The notes below the pieces were generated by a model, which ran no database searches, was not told the origin of the DNA, and saw nothing but the letters and a program-made list of their open reading frames with translations. A program made the translations under genes and the position numbers. From positions 372,001 to 436,000 of the forward strand of contig NZ_FUYX01000004.1 of NCBI RefSeq assembly GCF_900168195.1: DNA of 64,000 bases. Direction: 5' to 3'. This stretch comes from Allobosea thiooxidans. Its GTDB lineage: Bacteria > Pseudomonadota > Alphaproteobacteria > Rhizobiales > Beijerinckiaceae. Positions 52,173 through 61,856 of this stretch are shown one piece after another. Position 1 is the stretch's first letter. The number at the start of each line of letters is the position of its first letter.

Positions 52173-53114
52173 TCAGCGCGAGACGAGCACCTGTCGGCAC
52201 TCCGGCGGCAGGGCGTCCAGCGACATCGGCGGCTTGGGCTTGGGCTTCGGCCCCGGCCTGGGCTTCGGCGGGTGGAAGATCGCCTGGTACTGGCGCTCGA
52301 CCCAGCCGCTGAGTTCCGTCCCGCAGCCATCGCCGAAATTCGGCGGCTCCTGGCCCTGGCAGCTCGCCATGCCGGCCGGGCAGGCCATGCGGATGTGGAA
52401 GTGATAGTTGTGGCCCCAAATCGGCCGCACCTTCTCCAGCCAGCTCTTGTCCGCGCCCGCCTCGCGGCAGAGCGCCACCTTGAGCGCCGGATTGACGAAG
52501 ATGCGCTCGACGCGCGGCTCGGCCGCGACGGCCTTGATCAGGCGCGTATGGGCCGGGGTCCAGTTGCGCGGATCGACGTCGCGCCAGTCGGAGCGGGCCA
52601 TATTGACCGCCGGCATGTTCTCGCGCTCCTCGCGATCGAGCCGGCCCTTCGGCATCGGCGTCAGCCAGACATCGGCATCGAGCCCGATCTGGTGCGAGGC
52701 ATGGCCGGTGACCATCGGGCCGCCGCGCGGCTGCGACATGTCGCCGACGAGAAGGCCCGGCCAGCCGGTGATGCGCGGCACGTCGCGGGCGAGCTTCTCC
52801 AGATAGTCGATCAGGACCGGATGGCCCCAGTTGCGGTTGCGGTTGAGCCGCATCACCTGCCAGCTCGGCCCGTCGATCGGCAGCGCCTCGGCGCCGGCGA
52901 GGCAGCCGCGGGCATAGGAGCCGATGGCCCGCGCCTGCATGCTGGCCGGCGTCGTCTTCTGGCCGAAGAGCGAGCGGGCCGCATCCGGATAGGCCGCGAT
53001 GTTGTTGGCGCGCGTCTTCGCCTCCTGATCGGCCGTCGATTGGGCGAGGCCGGCTCCTGGCACGGAAACGGCCAGGCAGGCGGCAAGAATGGCGATTCGC
53101 GGATGAGTGAGCAT
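52173..53114 (-). CDS. mepA: Penicillin-insensitive murein endopeptidase
   Basis: A 313-residue periplasmic LAS metallopeptidase that cuts DD- and LD-crosslinks of peptidoglycan. Signal peptide RIAILAACLAVSVPGAGLAQ. Zinc-ligand motifs GHASHQIGLDADVW and GHNYHFHIRM are intact; six or more cysteines are conserved. The C-terminus carries a Pro/Lys-rich linker (PPKPRPGPKPKPKPP). The family is usually about 275 residues, so the extra length is this tail and the N-terminal ADQEAKTRANN part. Convergent with the extensin-like gene. Confidence 0.95.
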   Translation of the reverse strand: MLTHPRIAILAACLAVSVPGAGLAQSTADQEAKTRANNIAAYPDAARSLFGQKTTPASMQARAIGSYARGCLAGAEALPIDGPSWQVMRLNRNRNWGHPVLIDYLEKLARDVPRITGWPGLLVGDMSQPRGGPMVTGHASHQIGLDADVWLTPMPKGRLDREERENMPAVNMARSDWRDVDPRNWTPAHTRLIKAVAAEPRVERIFVNPALKVALCREAGADKSWLEKVRPIWGHNYHFHIRMACPAGMASCQGQEPPNFGDGCGTELSGWVERQYQAIFHPPKPRPGPKPKPKPPMSLDALPPECRQVLVSR

Positions 53115-53368
53115 GGGCCGAAGGATCGTCGCCTGGCCCGCCCGCGGTCAAGCGCGAGCGGCTGGACAAGCCGCAGGCCTCGACGGCAGCCTGCCGGCAA
53201 GGCAGCTCGGCAATGCCGGAGTCGAGAGAGAACGACCGATATGCCGGCACGGCTTGTCGCCTGGCTCAAGGTCGAGTGACCGCGGCCGCGCCGCGGAACA
53301 GAGGCTTCGGAACCGGCGTTTCCCGCTCGACCGCGCCCGAATGGGCGCCCATTTCACGGGAGACGTCC

Positions 53369-53536
53369 ATGTCCACGCTTCTGATCGTCATCCTCGTCGT
53401 GCTGCTGTTCGGCGGCGGCTATTACGGGCACCGTTCCTACGGCCCCGCCGGGCTCGGCGGGGTGCTCGGCTTCGTTCTCGTCGTGGTGCTGATCCTGTGG
53501 CTGCTCGGCGCCATCGGCGGCGCTCCGGTCGCCTGA
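53369..53536 (+). CDS. DUF3309-type small membrane protein
   Basis: A 55-residue peptide with two hydrophobic helices (STLLIVILVVLLFGGG and GGVLGFVLVVVLILWLLGAI) joined by YYGHRSYGPAGL. Size, start MSTLL and the YGPxGL turn fit the DUF3309 family. The ATG at 53369 has GGGAG upstream; the longer frame from 53213 is not supported. The gap 53115-53368 shows nothing else. Function unknown. Confidence 0.82.
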   Translation: MSTLLIVILVVLLFGGGYYGHRSYGPAGLGGVLGFVLVVVLILWLLGAIGGAPVA

Positions 53537-53558
53537 GGCGAAACCGCCCTGCCGGCTG

Positions 53559-53855
53559 CTACTCCGCGGCCCCGCTCCGCCCGCCCGCAGCGACGAGCTT
53601 GTGGCAGATCGCCCGAAACAGCGCCGTGGGCCGGCTCTGAGCGTGAATCCACCAGAGATTCAGCGCGAGCAGGCAAATGAAGGCGAGCGCAACCGCCGTC
53701 AGATCGCCGATCGCGAGACCGTAGCCGCCGAACAGAATCACCGGCGCGAGATAGGGCAGATAGCTCAGCAGCGTCGGCAGGAACCCCGGCTTCATGGCTG
53801 CGGCCTGTGCGGCATAGCCGCGCTCCTCGTCCGTCAGCTCGATCGATACGGCCAT
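53559..53855 (-). CDS. Hypothetical small membrane protein
   Basis: A 98-residue protein with a short soluble start (MAVSIELTDEERGYAAQAAAMKPG) and two hydrophobic segments (about residues 24-45 and 48-66), then a basic tail (FRAICHKLVAAGGRSG). Family not recognised. It follows the ornithine cyclodeaminase-like gene after 38 bp on the same strand. The start at 53855 is chosen over 53888. Confidence 0.7.
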   Translation of the reverse strand: MAVSIELTDEERGYAAQAAAMKPGFLPTLLSYLPYLAPVILFGGYGLAIGDLTAVALAFICLLALNLWWIHAQSRPTALFRAICHKLVAAGGRSGAAE

Positions 53856-53893
53856 GGGACTGCCTTGCGCCTGCGGCCGGGAACGCACCGGGG

Positions 53894-54841
53894 CTACCGG
53901 TTGTCCCAGACGGCGACGGCCGCGGCCAGATCCTCCAGCGCCACGCCGACCGACTTGAACAGCGTGATGCCGCCGCCTTCGACCGGACCCGAGATCCGCC
54001 CATGGCAGAGATCGGCGAGCGTGCCGGCGACCTTGTCGGCGCTGTAGCTGCCTTCCGCGATCGCGACTGCGACGTCGCCGCCTTCGTCGATCGCCTTGCT
54101 GGAATCGACGATGACGCGGGCGCGGTGCAGCGCATCGGCATCGGCCTCGCGCATCTGCATGGTGAAACCGCCGATCAGGTCGAGATGGGCCTCGCGCTTC
54201 AGCCAGTGGCCGTGGATCAGCGGCTCGGTCGCATTGGTGGCGCAGGAGATGATGTCGGCCGTGCGGGCCTCGCCCTCGAGATCGGTCGTGGCGCGGGCTT
54301 CGATGCCGTCCTTCGCCAGCTCGGCGACGACGGCTTCAGCCGCCTCCGGCCGGCGCGCCCAGATCGCGATCTCGGTCAGCGGCCGGACCGAGCGATGCGC
54401 CTTGATGATGAAGGGCGCAAGCGCGCCGGCGCCGACCATCAGCATGCGGCTGGCTTCCGGGTTGGACATGTAGCGGGAGGCGAGCGCGGAGGCGGCGGCC
54501 GTGCGCCAGGTCGTCAGGCGGTTGCCGTCCATCACGGCGAGCGGCTTGCCGGTCTCGCCGTCCATCAGCAGGTAGGCGCCCATCACACCCGGCAGGTTGC
54601 GCTTGCCGTTGCCGAAGAAGACCGAGACGATCTTGGTGCCGATATAGGGATTGGCGACATCCGACCCGCTCCAGGCCGGCATGGTCAGCAGGATCGCGCT
54701 CTCCTCGCCCGGCCGCTCGATCGCGTACTGGCCGCGCTTGGGTGCGATGACCTCGCTGCGGAAGGCGTCGTCGAGAATGTCGATCAGGGCTGGATAGCTC
54801 AGGGCCGCGTCGATCTCGGCCACGTCGAAAAGGCGCATCAA
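53894..54841 (-). CDS. Ornithine cyclodeaminase / mu-crystallin family protein
   Basis: A 315-residue NAD(P)-dependent protein. The Rossmann domain has MLMVGAGALAPFIIKAHRSVRP (GAGxxA); the substrate domain has TTWRTAAASALASRYM and GAYLLMDGETGKPLAVMDGNRLT. The family includes ornithine cyclodeaminase, alanine dehydrogenase, ketimine reductases and opine-type enzymes, which cannot be separated here. Its ATG overlaps the lapA stop by 4 bp, placing it in the ihfB-lapA transcript. Confidence 0.88.
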   Translation of the reverse strand: MMRLFDVAEIDAALSYPALIDILDDAFRSEVIAPKRGQYAIERPGEESAILLTMPAWSGSDVANPYIGTKIVSVFFGNGKRNLPGVMGAYLLMDGETGKPLAVMDGNRLTTWRTAAASALASRYMSNPEASRMLMVGAGALAPFIIKAHRSVRPLTEIAIWARRPEAAEAVVAELAKDGIEARATTDLEGEARTADIISCATNATEPLIHGHWLKREAHLDLIGGFTMQMREADADALHRARVIVDSSKAIDEGGDVAVAIAEGSYSADKVAGTLADLCHGRISGPVEGGGITLFKSVGVALEDLAAAVAVWDNR

Positions 54842-55176
54842 TGACGTCCGCTGGTCAGGGCCGGCAGGGCGGAATCGGGAACGGCGGAGCGCAGGGCCTG
54901 CGTCTCCGAGCGCAGGGTTTCGACCTCGCGGCGATTGCGGCGCGCGGCCTTGCGGTGCTTGCCCTGGGCCAGCCAGGAGGCCAGTCCGCCGATGAGGACG
55001 CCGATAGCAATCGCCGCCAGCACCACGGCGAACAGCGGCAGCTCATAGGACAGCGTCGGCAGGTCACGGCTGAAGGGGTCGAGCGAGACCCGCACCGGCG
55101 CGCGGTTCGCAACCGAAAACAGCACGATCAGCAACGCGATCGGAACCAGCACCAACGCCTTGAGAAAGGCCTTCAT
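54838..55176 (-). CDS. lapA: LapA-domain (DUF1049) membrane protein
   Basis: A 112-residue protein with two N-terminal helices (ALVLVPIALLIVLFSVANR and LPLFAVVLAAIAIGVLIGGLASWL) and a cytoplasmic coiled-coil tail (RKAARRNRREVETLRSETQALR). In E. coli LapA works with LapB in controlling LpxC, so LPS synthesis; no lapB is seen here. It follows ihfB by 37 bp, the usual alphaproteobacterial neighbour. Confidence 0.88.
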   Translation of the reverse strand: MKAFLKALVLVPIALLIVLFSVANRAPVRVSLDPFSRDLPTLSYELPLFAVVLAAIAIGVLIGGLASWLAQGKHRKAARRNRREVETLRSETQALRSAVPDSALPALTSGRH

Positions 55177-55213
55177 CGCGTTCTCCGTGCCGGCAATAGG
55201 GCCGGCTCTCGGC

Positions 55214-55498
55214 TCAAGCCTTGCCGTTGAGGCGCAGCCGCAGCTCCTTGCCCGTCTTGAAGACAGGCACGAATTTCTCCTCGACCTCCACCGCGTCGCC
55301 CGTGCGGGGGTTGCGGCCGATGCGGGCCGAGCGGGCCTTGCGCGAGAAGGCGCCGAAGCCGCGCAGCTCCACCCTGTCGCCACGCTCGAGGGCCTTCACG
55401 ATCTCGTCCAGAATGGCCGAGACGATGTTCTCGATGTCGCGCTGGTAGAGGTGGGTGTTCTGATCAGCGATCCGCTGAACGAGTTCGGACTTAATCAT
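55214..55498 (-). CDS. ihfB: Integration host factor subunit beta
   Basis: A 94-residue DNA-bending protein of the HU/IHF family. [13 protein letters not shown] at the start, then [49 protein letters not shown], with the DNA-intercalating Pro in RNPRTG. The beta subunit is indicated by length and the MIKSEL start. The ATG at 55498 lies 28 bp after the sppA stop; sppA-ihfB-lapA is a conserved order. Confidence 0.95.
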   Translation of the reverse strand: MIKSELVQRIADQNTHLYQRDIENIVSAILDEIVKALERGDRVELRGFGAFSRKARSARIGRNPRTGDAVEVEEKFVPVFKTGKELRLRLNGKA

Positions 55499-55526
55499 CG
55501 CCGGAGTATAACCATTTGTATCAACA

Positions 55527-56504
55527 TCATTTTTCAGTGAGGGCAGGCTGCCAGAGCGCCAAGGGCGCGTCAAGCCGCAAGCCGACCGGCTGATCCGCCG
55601 CACGCGCGATGGTCGTGGCCAGAGCTTCGAGCCCCGCAGCCCGCGCCATCGCTTCGGCGAAGCTCCACAGGCCGAAGGATGAGGTTTCGCTGCGCCGACG
55701 CCAGTCACGCACCGTGAGTTCCTTGGCGATGCCCTTCTCCCGCTCCAGCCAGGCGATGGCTTCGGGCTCGCCGCCTATCTGGTCGACGAGCTTCAGTGCG
55801 AGCGCCTGGCGGCCGGAATGGACGCGCCCGTCCGAAACCGAGGCGACCTCGCCATCGCCGAGATGGCGGCGGTCGCGCACCATCTGCTTGAACCAGGCAT
55901 AGTTGTCGTCGACGACGCGCTGGAGCGCCTCGCGCGCCTCCGGCGAGGTCGGCTCGAAGCCGCTGGGCGCGGCCTTGAGTGGGCTCGACTTGATGGCCTC
56001 GACCTTGACGCCGACCGTGTCCAGCAGATGGGACACGTTCGGGAACTGGAAGAGCACGCCGATCGAGCCGACCAACGAGGTCTGCCGGGCGACGATCCGA
56101 TCCGCGCCCATGGCGGCGATGTACCCCCCCGAGGCGGCGACCCCGTCGACCACGGCCACCATCGGCTTCTTGCCGGCGAGATCGCGCAAGGCGCTGTGCA
56201 GCGCCTCCGACCCCGAGGTGGTGCCGCCGGGACTGTCGACCCGCAGCACCACCGCGGAGACGGCGCTGCTCTCGCCAACCGACTTGATCAGATCGAGGGT
56301 GCGCCGGTCACCGGAGATGAACCCAGAAATCGTGACGCGGGCGATGTGCGAGCGCGACAGGCTGGCGCTGGGGCTGTCGCCCTTCCAGGCGAGGCCGCCG
56401 ACGATCGCCGCCGCGACCACGCCGAGGACGGCGAGAACGCGCCAGAGCGTCAGCTTGCGCCGCAGGCTGCGACGATCTGCGAGCAGGTCGGCATCGGACG
56501 ACAT
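55527..56504 (-). CDS. sppA: Signal peptide peptidase SppA (36K type)
   Basis: A 325-residue membrane-anchored serine protease that degrades cleaved signal peptides. One helix (about 19-40), then the ClpP-like domain with [15 protein letters not shown], nucleophile Ser125 in [20 protein letters not shown], and the catalytic Lys near 177 in [16 protein letters not shown] precedes the ATG; that site overlaps the end of repeat family D. It reads toward ihfB. Confidence 0.95.
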   Translation of the reverse strand: MSSDADLLADRRSLRRKLTLWRVLAVLGVVAAAIVGGLAWKGDSPSASLSRSHIARVTISGFISGDRRTLDLIKSVGESSAVSAVVLRVDSPGGTTSGSEALHSALRDLAGKKPMVAVVDGVAASGGYIAAMGADRIVARQTSLVGSIGVLFQFPNVSHLLDTVGVKVEAIKSSPLKAAPSGFEPTSPEAREALQRVVDDNYAWFKQMVRDRRHLGDGEVASVSDGRVHSGRQALALKLVDQIGGEPEAIAWLEREKGIAKELTVRDWRRRSETSSFGLWSFAEAMARAAGLEALATTIARAADQPVGLRLDAPLALWQPALTEK

Positions 56505-56514
56505 CGGGGCCTCC

Positions 56515-56584
56515 TAGAGCGCGTCCCGCGAGAGCGGAAACCGGCTTGGCAAGCGGAACATGCTCAACTTCTTGATTTGGCGCG
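56515..56584. repeat. Intergenic repeat, family D, copy 2
   Basis: CTAGAGCGCGTCCCGCGAGA, GCGGAAACCGGCTTGGCAAG, then ACATGCTCAACTTCTTGATT and TGGCGCG follow the same block order as the copy at 21050-21120 (AGAGC, GAAACCGG, GCTC, ATTTGGCGCG). It lies directly upstream of sppA. Confidence 0.65.
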
Positions 56585-56688
56585 AACTCTTCCGCTCGGC
56601 CCATTCCGGGCGAACGGAAGCGCGCCGGCGTCTGCGGGTCCGTGATGTAGACCCGCCATGCCCGGCGGGCAAGACGGAAGGACCGCTT

Positions 56689-57978
56689 TCAGGCCGCGAC
56701 GGAGGCGCGCGCCCGATCGAGCGCGAGCAGCGCAAGGCCGCTCGCGACCGAGCGGAAGGCATCGCCGATATGAACTTTCCCGGCCCCGAAGCGGCGGTCG
56801 AACAGGCTGCGCACCGCCGGGACATAGGAGGTTCCGCCGGTCATGAAAACCGCCTCGATGCGCTCGCCGCCGAGCCCGGCCTCGGCCAGCGCCCGGTCGA
56901 GGGCCGCCTCGATAGCGCCGACATCCTCGGCGATCCAGCGCTCGAAATCGGCCCGGCGGATCGATTTCTCGATGGTCACGCCCATCTGGCTGAAGCTCAG
57001 CATGGTGCTGTCGCTGTCGGACAGCGCGACCTTGGCGGCGGAAACCGCACGGTAGAGCTCGTAGCCGAGATCGTATTCGATCACCGTCAGCAGATCCTCG
57101 AGCTTGGCGGGCTCGACCGCCTCGCGGATCAGCGCGTTGAGCTCGGCCATGGTCTCGCGGCTCTTCATCAGCGAGAGCTTGTGCCATTGCGCGAAGGCGG
57201 CGTGATAATGCGCCGGCACCGGCAGGAGCTTGCCGAAGGAGCGGTACTCGGTGCCCTTGCCGAGCGCCGGCGAGACGGCATGCTCGATGATGCGGTAGTC
57301 GAAGGTGTCGCCGGCGACACCGACGCCGGCATGGGAGAGCGGGATCGCCTCCAGCCTGCCCTGCGCGCCGGGCTCGAAGCGCATCACCGAGAAGTCGCTG
57401 GTGCCGCCGCCGAAATCGGCGACCAGCATGGTCCGCGGCTCCTTCAGCTCGCGCGCATACCAATAGGCGGCGCCAAGCGGCTCGTAGGCGAAATCGACCT
57501 GTTCCATCCCGGCCTTGCCATAGGAGGCCTTCAGGCGGCCGACCGCGAGCTCCTCGTCCGGCCGGTCGCCGGCGAAGACGACCGGGCGGCCGGAGACGAG
57601 CGGCAGCGTGTCGTGGCCGGAGAGGTCAGTCGAGAGATCCGAGAGGAAGACGCCGATCAGGTCCTCCAGCCGGAAGAGCTTGCCGAAGAGCCGCGTCTCC
57701 TGGAAGGCGCGGCTGGAGAGATGCGTCTTGAGCGACTGCAGGAAGCGGTGCTCGGTCGTCATGCCGAGCGCCATGTCGAGCGCATCGGGCCCGCTGACAT
57801 GGGTGATGCGGGTCTCGGGCGGGCGCCCTTCGCGCCAGAACATCAGCGCCGAGCGATAGGCGTCGACCGCGCCCTGCTGCGTGGCGAAGGAGCGCGTCAT
57901 GACCGAGCCGTCCGCCCCCGCCAGCGCGACGACGCTGTTGGTGGTGCCGAAGTCGATGCCGATGGCGGCGGGGGTCAT
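56689..57978 (-). CDS. Hsp70-like ATPase lacking a substrate-binding domain (YegD type)
   Basis: A 429-residue actin-fold ATPase. Phosphate 1 GIDFGTTNSVVAL at the start, phosphate 2 LVADFGGGTSDFSVMRFE, adenosine motif VFMTGGTSYVPAVRSLF near the C-terminus. It stops right after the nucleotide-binding domain, with no peptide-binding lobe and no lid, as in YegD. The role of such proteins is unknown. It sits between rpsA and sppA, which are direct neighbours in many relatives. Confidence 0.92.
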   Translation of the reverse strand: MTPAAIGIDFGTTNSVVALAGADGSVMTRSFATQQGAVDAYRSALMFWREGRPPETRITHVSGPDALDMALGMTTEHRFLQSLKTHLSSRAFQETRLFGKLFRLEDLIGVFLSDLSTDLSGHDTLPLVSGRPVVFAGDRPDEELAVGRLKASYGKAGMEQVDFAYEPLGAAYWYARELKEPRTMLVADFGGGTSDFSVMRFEPGAQGRLEAIPLSHAGVGVAGDTFDYRIIEHAVSPALGKGTEYRSFGKLLPVPAHYHAAFAQWHKLSLMKSRETMAELNALIREAVEPAKLEDLLTVIEYDLGYELYRAVSAAKVALSDSDSTMLSFSQMGVTIEKSIRRADFERWIAEDVGAIEAALDRALAEAGLGGERIEAVFMTGGTSYVPAVRSLFDRRFGAGKVHIGDAFRSVASGLALLALDRARASVAA

Positions 57979-58077
57979 GGCGAGGTCCTTTCGCGAGTAG
58001 ACAAACCAGCCCCCCTCCCGAGGAGCCGCCGGAAGGCTGCTCAGGAGGAGGGCTGAGGGTCGTCAGCCGAAACAAAA

Positions 58078-58103
58078 GCCCGCGCGGATCGCTCCGCGCG
58101 GGC
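58078..58103 (-). terminator. rpsA terminator
   Basis: GCCCGCGCGGA and TCCGCGCGGGC form a perfect 11-bp stem with a TCGC-type 4-base loop. On the minus strand the stem is followed by TTTTGTTTCGG, 38 bases after the rpsA stop. A textbook intrinsic terminator. Confidence 0.85.
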
Positions 58104-58140
58104 CGAATTCGAAGGCCGGCCGCTTCACGCGGCCGAAGCC

Positions 58141-59844
58141 TCACTTCTTGTCGCTGGCCTTCTTGAGGGCCGCGCCCAGGATGTCGCCGAGCGAGGCGCC
58201 GGAGTCGGACGAACCGAACTGGGCGATCGCCTCCTTCTCCTCGGCCATTTCCAGGGCCTTGATCGAGACCTGGATCTTGCGGGCCTTCTTGTCGAAGAGC
58301 ACGACGCGGGCGTCGATGCGCTCGCCGGCCGCGAAGCGCTCGGGGCGCTGCTCGGAGCGATCGCGAGCCAGCTCGGCGCGCTTGATGAAGGTCATCATGT
58401 CGGTGTCGGCGATCTTGACGTCGAGACCCGACTCCTTGACCTCGACCACCTCACAGGTGACGATCTGGCCCTTCTTGAACTCGCCGGCATCCACGAAGGG
58501 ATCGCCGCCCAGCTGCTTCAGGCCGAGCGAAATACGCTCCTTCTCGACGTCCACATCGAGAACGACGGCCTGCAGGACGTCGCCCTTCTTGTATTCCTCG
58601 ATGACCTGCTCGCCCGGACGGTTCCAGTCGAGATCCGAGAGATGGATCATGCCGTCGATATCGCCTTCCAGGCCCAGGAACAGGCCGAACTCGGTCTTGT
58701 TCTTGACCTCGCCCTCGACCACCGAACCCGACGGGTGCTGCTCCGCGAAGAGCTCCCACGGGTTGCGCAGGGTCTGCTTGAGGCCGAGCGAGATGCGGCG
58801 CTTGACCGGATCGACCTCGAGGATCGCGACGTCGACTTCCTGCGAGGTCGAGACGATCTTGCCGGGGTGGACGTTCTTCTTGGTCCAGGACATCTCGGAG
58901 ACGTGGATCAGGCCTTCGATGCCCGGCTCCACTTCGACGAACGCGCCGTAGTCCGTGATGTTGGTCACGCGGCCCTTGAGACGGGTGCCGACCGGGTAAC
59001 GCTCGGCGATGCCATCCCACGGATCGGCCAGCAGCTGCTTGATGCCGAGCGAGATGCGGTGCGTGTCCTGGTTGATCTTGATGATCTTGACCTTGACCGT
59101 CTGGCCGATGGTCACGACCTCGGACGGATGGTTCACGCGGCGCCACGCCATGTCGGTGACGTGCAGCAGGCCGTCGATGCCGCCGAGGTCAACGAACGCA
59201 CCGTATTCGGTGATGTTCTTGACGACGCCGTCGATGACCTGGCCCTCTTCGAGCGAGGCGACGAGCTCGGAACGAGCCTCGGCGCGGGTCTCTTCGAGGA
59301 CGGTGCGGCGCGACACGACGATGTTGCCGCGGCGGCGATCCATCTTGAGGATCTCGAAGGGCTGCGGCTGGCCCATCAGCGGGCCGACGTCGCGGATCGG
59401 ACGGATGTCGACCTGCGAACGCGGCAGGAAGGCCACGGCGCCGTCGAGATCGACGGTGTAGCCGCCCTTGACGGTGTTGAAGATGACGCCCGAAACCTTC
59501 TCGCGGGCCTCGAAAGCCTTCTCGAGCTTGACCCAGCTCTCTTCGCGGCGAGCCTTGTCGCGCGAGATGACGGCCTCGCCGAGGGCGTTCTCGATCCGGT
59601 CGAGATAGACCTCGACCTCATCGCCGACGCCGATCTCCTGCTCGCGGCCGGGGCCGGTGAATTCCTTGAGCGCGACGCGGCCTTCCGTCTTCAGGCCGAC
59701 GTCGATGATCGCCATATCCTTCTCGATGGCGACAACCTTGCCCTTGATGACGGTGCCTTCCATCGCCTCGTTGCGGGCGAAGGACTCTTCGAGCAGGGCG
59801 GCGAAATCCTCGCGACCCGCGCTATAGCTCTCAACTGCTGACAT
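58141..59844 (-). CDS. rpsA: 30S ribosomal protein S1
   Basis: A 567-residue protein with six S1 (OB-fold) repeats: the first two (about 30-185) dock on the ribosome, the other four bind mRNA; repeats are marked by [78 protein letters not shown] and [28 protein letters not shown]. The ATG at 59844 is preceded by CAGGAGATCAC; the open frame upstream to 60102 has no support. No cmk gene precedes it, unlike in many relatives. Confidence 0.98.
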   Translation of the reverse strand: MSAVESYSAGREDFAALLEESFARNEAMEGTVIKGKVVAIEKDMAIIDVGLKTEGRVALKEFTGPGREQEIGVGDEVEVYLDRIENALGEAVISRDKARREESWVKLEKAFEAREKVSGVIFNTVKGGYTVDLDGAVAFLPRSQVDIRPIRDVGPLMGQPQPFEILKMDRRRGNIVVSRRTVLEETRAEARSELVASLEEGQVIDGVVKNITEYGAFVDLGGIDGLLHVTDMAWRRVNHPSEVVTIGQTVKVKIIKINQDTHRISLGIKQLLADPWDGIAERYPVGTRLKGRVTNITDYGAFVEVEPGIEGLIHVSEMSWTKKNVHPGKIVSTSQEVDVAILEVDPVKRRISLGLKQTLRNPWELFAEQHPSGSVVEGEVKNKTEFGLFLGLEGDIDGMIHLSDLDWNRPGEQVIEEYKKGDVLQAVVLDVDVEKERISLGLKQLGGDPFVDAGEFKKGQIVTCEVVEVKESGLDVKIADTDMMTFIKRAELARDRSEQRPERFAAGERIDARVVLFDKKARKIQVSIKALEMAEEKEAIAQFGSSDSGASLGDILGAALKKASDKK

Positions 59845-60194
59845 GTGATCTCCTGGGAGCCGGCCGCGTATCCCGCGGATGTCCGGCAAGGCGCCATGGG
59901 TTGGTGTTGCGGTCCGGAGCGCCGCCGCCGGCTCCTCCTCGCGGAGGTTTCCGCCCCGACGCGTCGGGGCCGAAGGCGCCATGCCGATGGCTCGATCCGT
60001 ATCCGAGGCAGCCGTTTCAAACACGAAACGGGAGCAGGCCACGAAGACCGCCCCCGGCGCATGATCGATCACGGCCCTTCGGACAGGGGCGATGTAATCC
60101 ACTCTCGCCGCAAGGGCAAGCTTCCTGCGGCTTCCCCAAGCTCGCCGGCCGTGCCAGTCTGCCGGCTCGAACGCCGGGCAAGGGGGAGCGTTGC
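59845..60194. other. 350-base divergent region between rpsA and lemA
   Basis: No gene found. It must hold the divergent promoters of rpsA and lemA; I see no consensus -35/-10 pair that stands out. A GC-rich inverted element, TCCGCCCCGACGCG and CGTCGGGGCCGAAGG, lies at about 59950-59975 in the rpsA leader and might form a structured 5' UTR. Confidence 0.5.
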
Positions 60195-60752
60195 ATGGGT
60201 TGGGTCATTCTCGGGCTGATCGCGGCCGTCATCATCTATGCGATCATGACCTATAACGGGCTCGTCACGATGCGGCAGCGGGTCAACCAGGCCTTCGCCG
60301 ACATCGATGTCCAGCTCAAGCAACGGCACGACCTGATCCCGAACCTCGTCGAGACGGTGAAGGGCTATGCGACGCATGAGAAGTCGACGCTCGACGCCGT
60401 CATCGCCGCCCGCAACGCGGCCCAGGGCGCGACCGGCGTCCATGACAAGGCGGCCGCCGAGCAGCAGCTCTCCGGCGCAGTCGGCCGGCTGCTGGCGCTG
60501 GGCGAGGCCTATCCCGACCTCAAGGCCAGTGCCAACTTCCAGCAACTCCAGGTCGATCTCGGCAATGTCGAGGACAAGCTCGCCGCGGCGCGGCGCTTCT
60601 TCAACAATGCGGTGAGCGAGTTCAACGCCGCGATCCAGGCCTTCCCGGCCATGCTCTTCGCGCCACAGATGGGCTTCACCCAGCGCGAATTCTTCGATGT
60701 CGGTCCGGAAACCCGGGCCCAGATCGAGACCGCCCCGAGCGTGAAGTTCTAG
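60195..60752 (+). CDS. LemA family protein
   Basis: A 185-residue protein with one N-terminal helix (VILGLIAAVIIYAIMTYNGLV) and a long helical bundle: VNQAFADIDVQLKQRHDLIPNLVETVKGYATHEKSTLDAVIAARN is the family signature, with NFQQLQVDLGNVEDKLAAARRFFNNAVSEFNAAI downstream. Function unclear. The next gene is an M48 protease, a frequent partner of LemA (LemA-HtpX pairs). GGGGGAG lies ahead of the ATG. Confidence 0.93.
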   Translation: MGWVILGLIAAVIIYAIMTYNGLVTMRQRVNQAFADIDVQLKQRHDLIPNLVETVKGYATHEKSTLDAVIAARNAAQGATGVHDKAAAEQQLSGAVGRLLALGEAYPDLKASANFQQLQVDLGNVEDKLAAARRFFNNAVSEFNAAIQAFPAMLFAPQMGFTQREFFDVGPETRAQIETAPSVKF

Positions 60753-60785
60753 CGCAGGATTGCCGGCGGCAGGGGAGCGGCGGCG

Positions 60786-61856
60786 ATGGCCCAGGCCTTC
60801 GGGCTCTATACCCATCAGCGCAACAACCGGATCAGGTCCAACCTCCTGATCGCCGGGCTCTTCCTGCTCGTCTACCTCACGACCTGGGGCCTGCTGCTGA
60901 TCGGCTACGGCTATGGCGGCGTGCCCTATGGCCGCAGCGTCTTCACCGAGGCGAACCGCATCTTTCGCTCCTGGTTTCCGTTCATCACGCTGGCGACGAT
61001 CCTCTGGGTCTTCGTCGGCTTCCGCATCAATGTCGCGCTGATCGGGGCGGTGACGGGCGCCAAGGGCCTCGCACGCGAGGACAACCCCAAGCTCTACCGG
61101 ATGCTGGAAAACCTCTGCATCTCGCGCGGCCTGCCGATGCCCAAACTGGCGATCATCGAAAGCGACGCGCTCAACGCCTTCGCCAGCGGCGTCAACGACA
61201 AGCAGTTCACGGTCAGCGTCACCAGCGGGCTGCTCGCCCAGCTCAACGACGCCGAGGTCGAGGCCGTCCTCGCCCATGAGCTGACCCATATCCGCAATGG
61301 CGACGTCCGCCTGATGGTGGTCGCCGTGGTCATCGCCGGCGTCATCTCCTTCATCGGGGAGATGGTGTTCCGCGGCTTCGGCCGCAGCCGGATCCGGGTT
61401 TCGTCGGACGATTCCAAGAAGGGCAATGGCGCCGCCATCATCATCGGCGTGGCGGTGATCGCGATCTCCTGGTTCCTGGCCGTGCTGGTCCGGCTGTCGC
61501 TGTCGCGCTCGCGGGAATACCTGGCCGATGCCGGGGCGGTCGAGCTGACCAAGAACCCAGATGCGATGATCTCGGCCCTGCTCAAGATCTCCGGCCGCGC
61601 CGATATCGACGGGGTGCCATCGGGCGTCATGGACATGTGCTTCGAGAACGACCCCGACGATTTCGCCGACCTGTTCTCGACCCACCCTTCCGTGACCAAG
61701 CGGGTCCAGGCGCTGATCGAGACGGCCGGCGGCAGGATGCCCGACATGCCGCCGCACCCGCCCAAGCTCACCGAACGGCAGGATTTGCCGACGATGGTCG
61801 AGGAAACCGTGGCGCGTGGGCCGTGGTCGCGACCGCCCACGCCCGGGCCGGGCTGA
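60786..61856 (+). CDS. M48 family membrane metalloprotease (HtpX-like)
   Basis: A 356-residue zinc protease. Two helices at about 19-42 and 64-90, the zinc motif HELTH at 164-168 (VLAHELTHIRNGDVRLM), two more helices (about 176-196 and 218-240), and the third ligand Glu in SREYLADAGAVEL. HtpX-like proteases remove damaged membrane proteins. It follows lemA by 33 bp; its stop abuts the stop of the convergent gene. Confidence 0.94.
   Translation: MAQAFGLYTHQRNNRIRSNLLIAGLFLLVYLTTWGLLLIGYGYGGVPYGRSVFTEANRIFRSWFPFITLATILWVFVGFRINVALIGAVTGAKGLAREDNPKLYRMLENLCISRGLPMPKLAIIESDALNAFASGVNDKQFTVSVTSGLLAQLNDAEVEAVLAHELTHIRNGDVRLMVVAVVIAGVISFIGEMVFRGFGRSRIRVSSDDSKKGNGAAIIIGVAVIAISWFLAVLVRLSLSRSREYLADAGAVELTKNPDAMISALLKISGRADIDGVPSGVMDMCFENDPDDFADLFSTHPSVTKRVQALIETAGGRMPDMPPHPPKLTERQDLPTMVEETVARGPWSRPPTPGPG

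Noticed and set aside
58010..58056. A possible fourth copy of repeat family A (CCCTCCCGAGGAGCCGCC...AGGAGGAGGG)
   Set aside because: Only the GAGGAGC-like core matches; the CATCCTGAGG and TTCGAGACG blocks are missing, so similarity may be chance.
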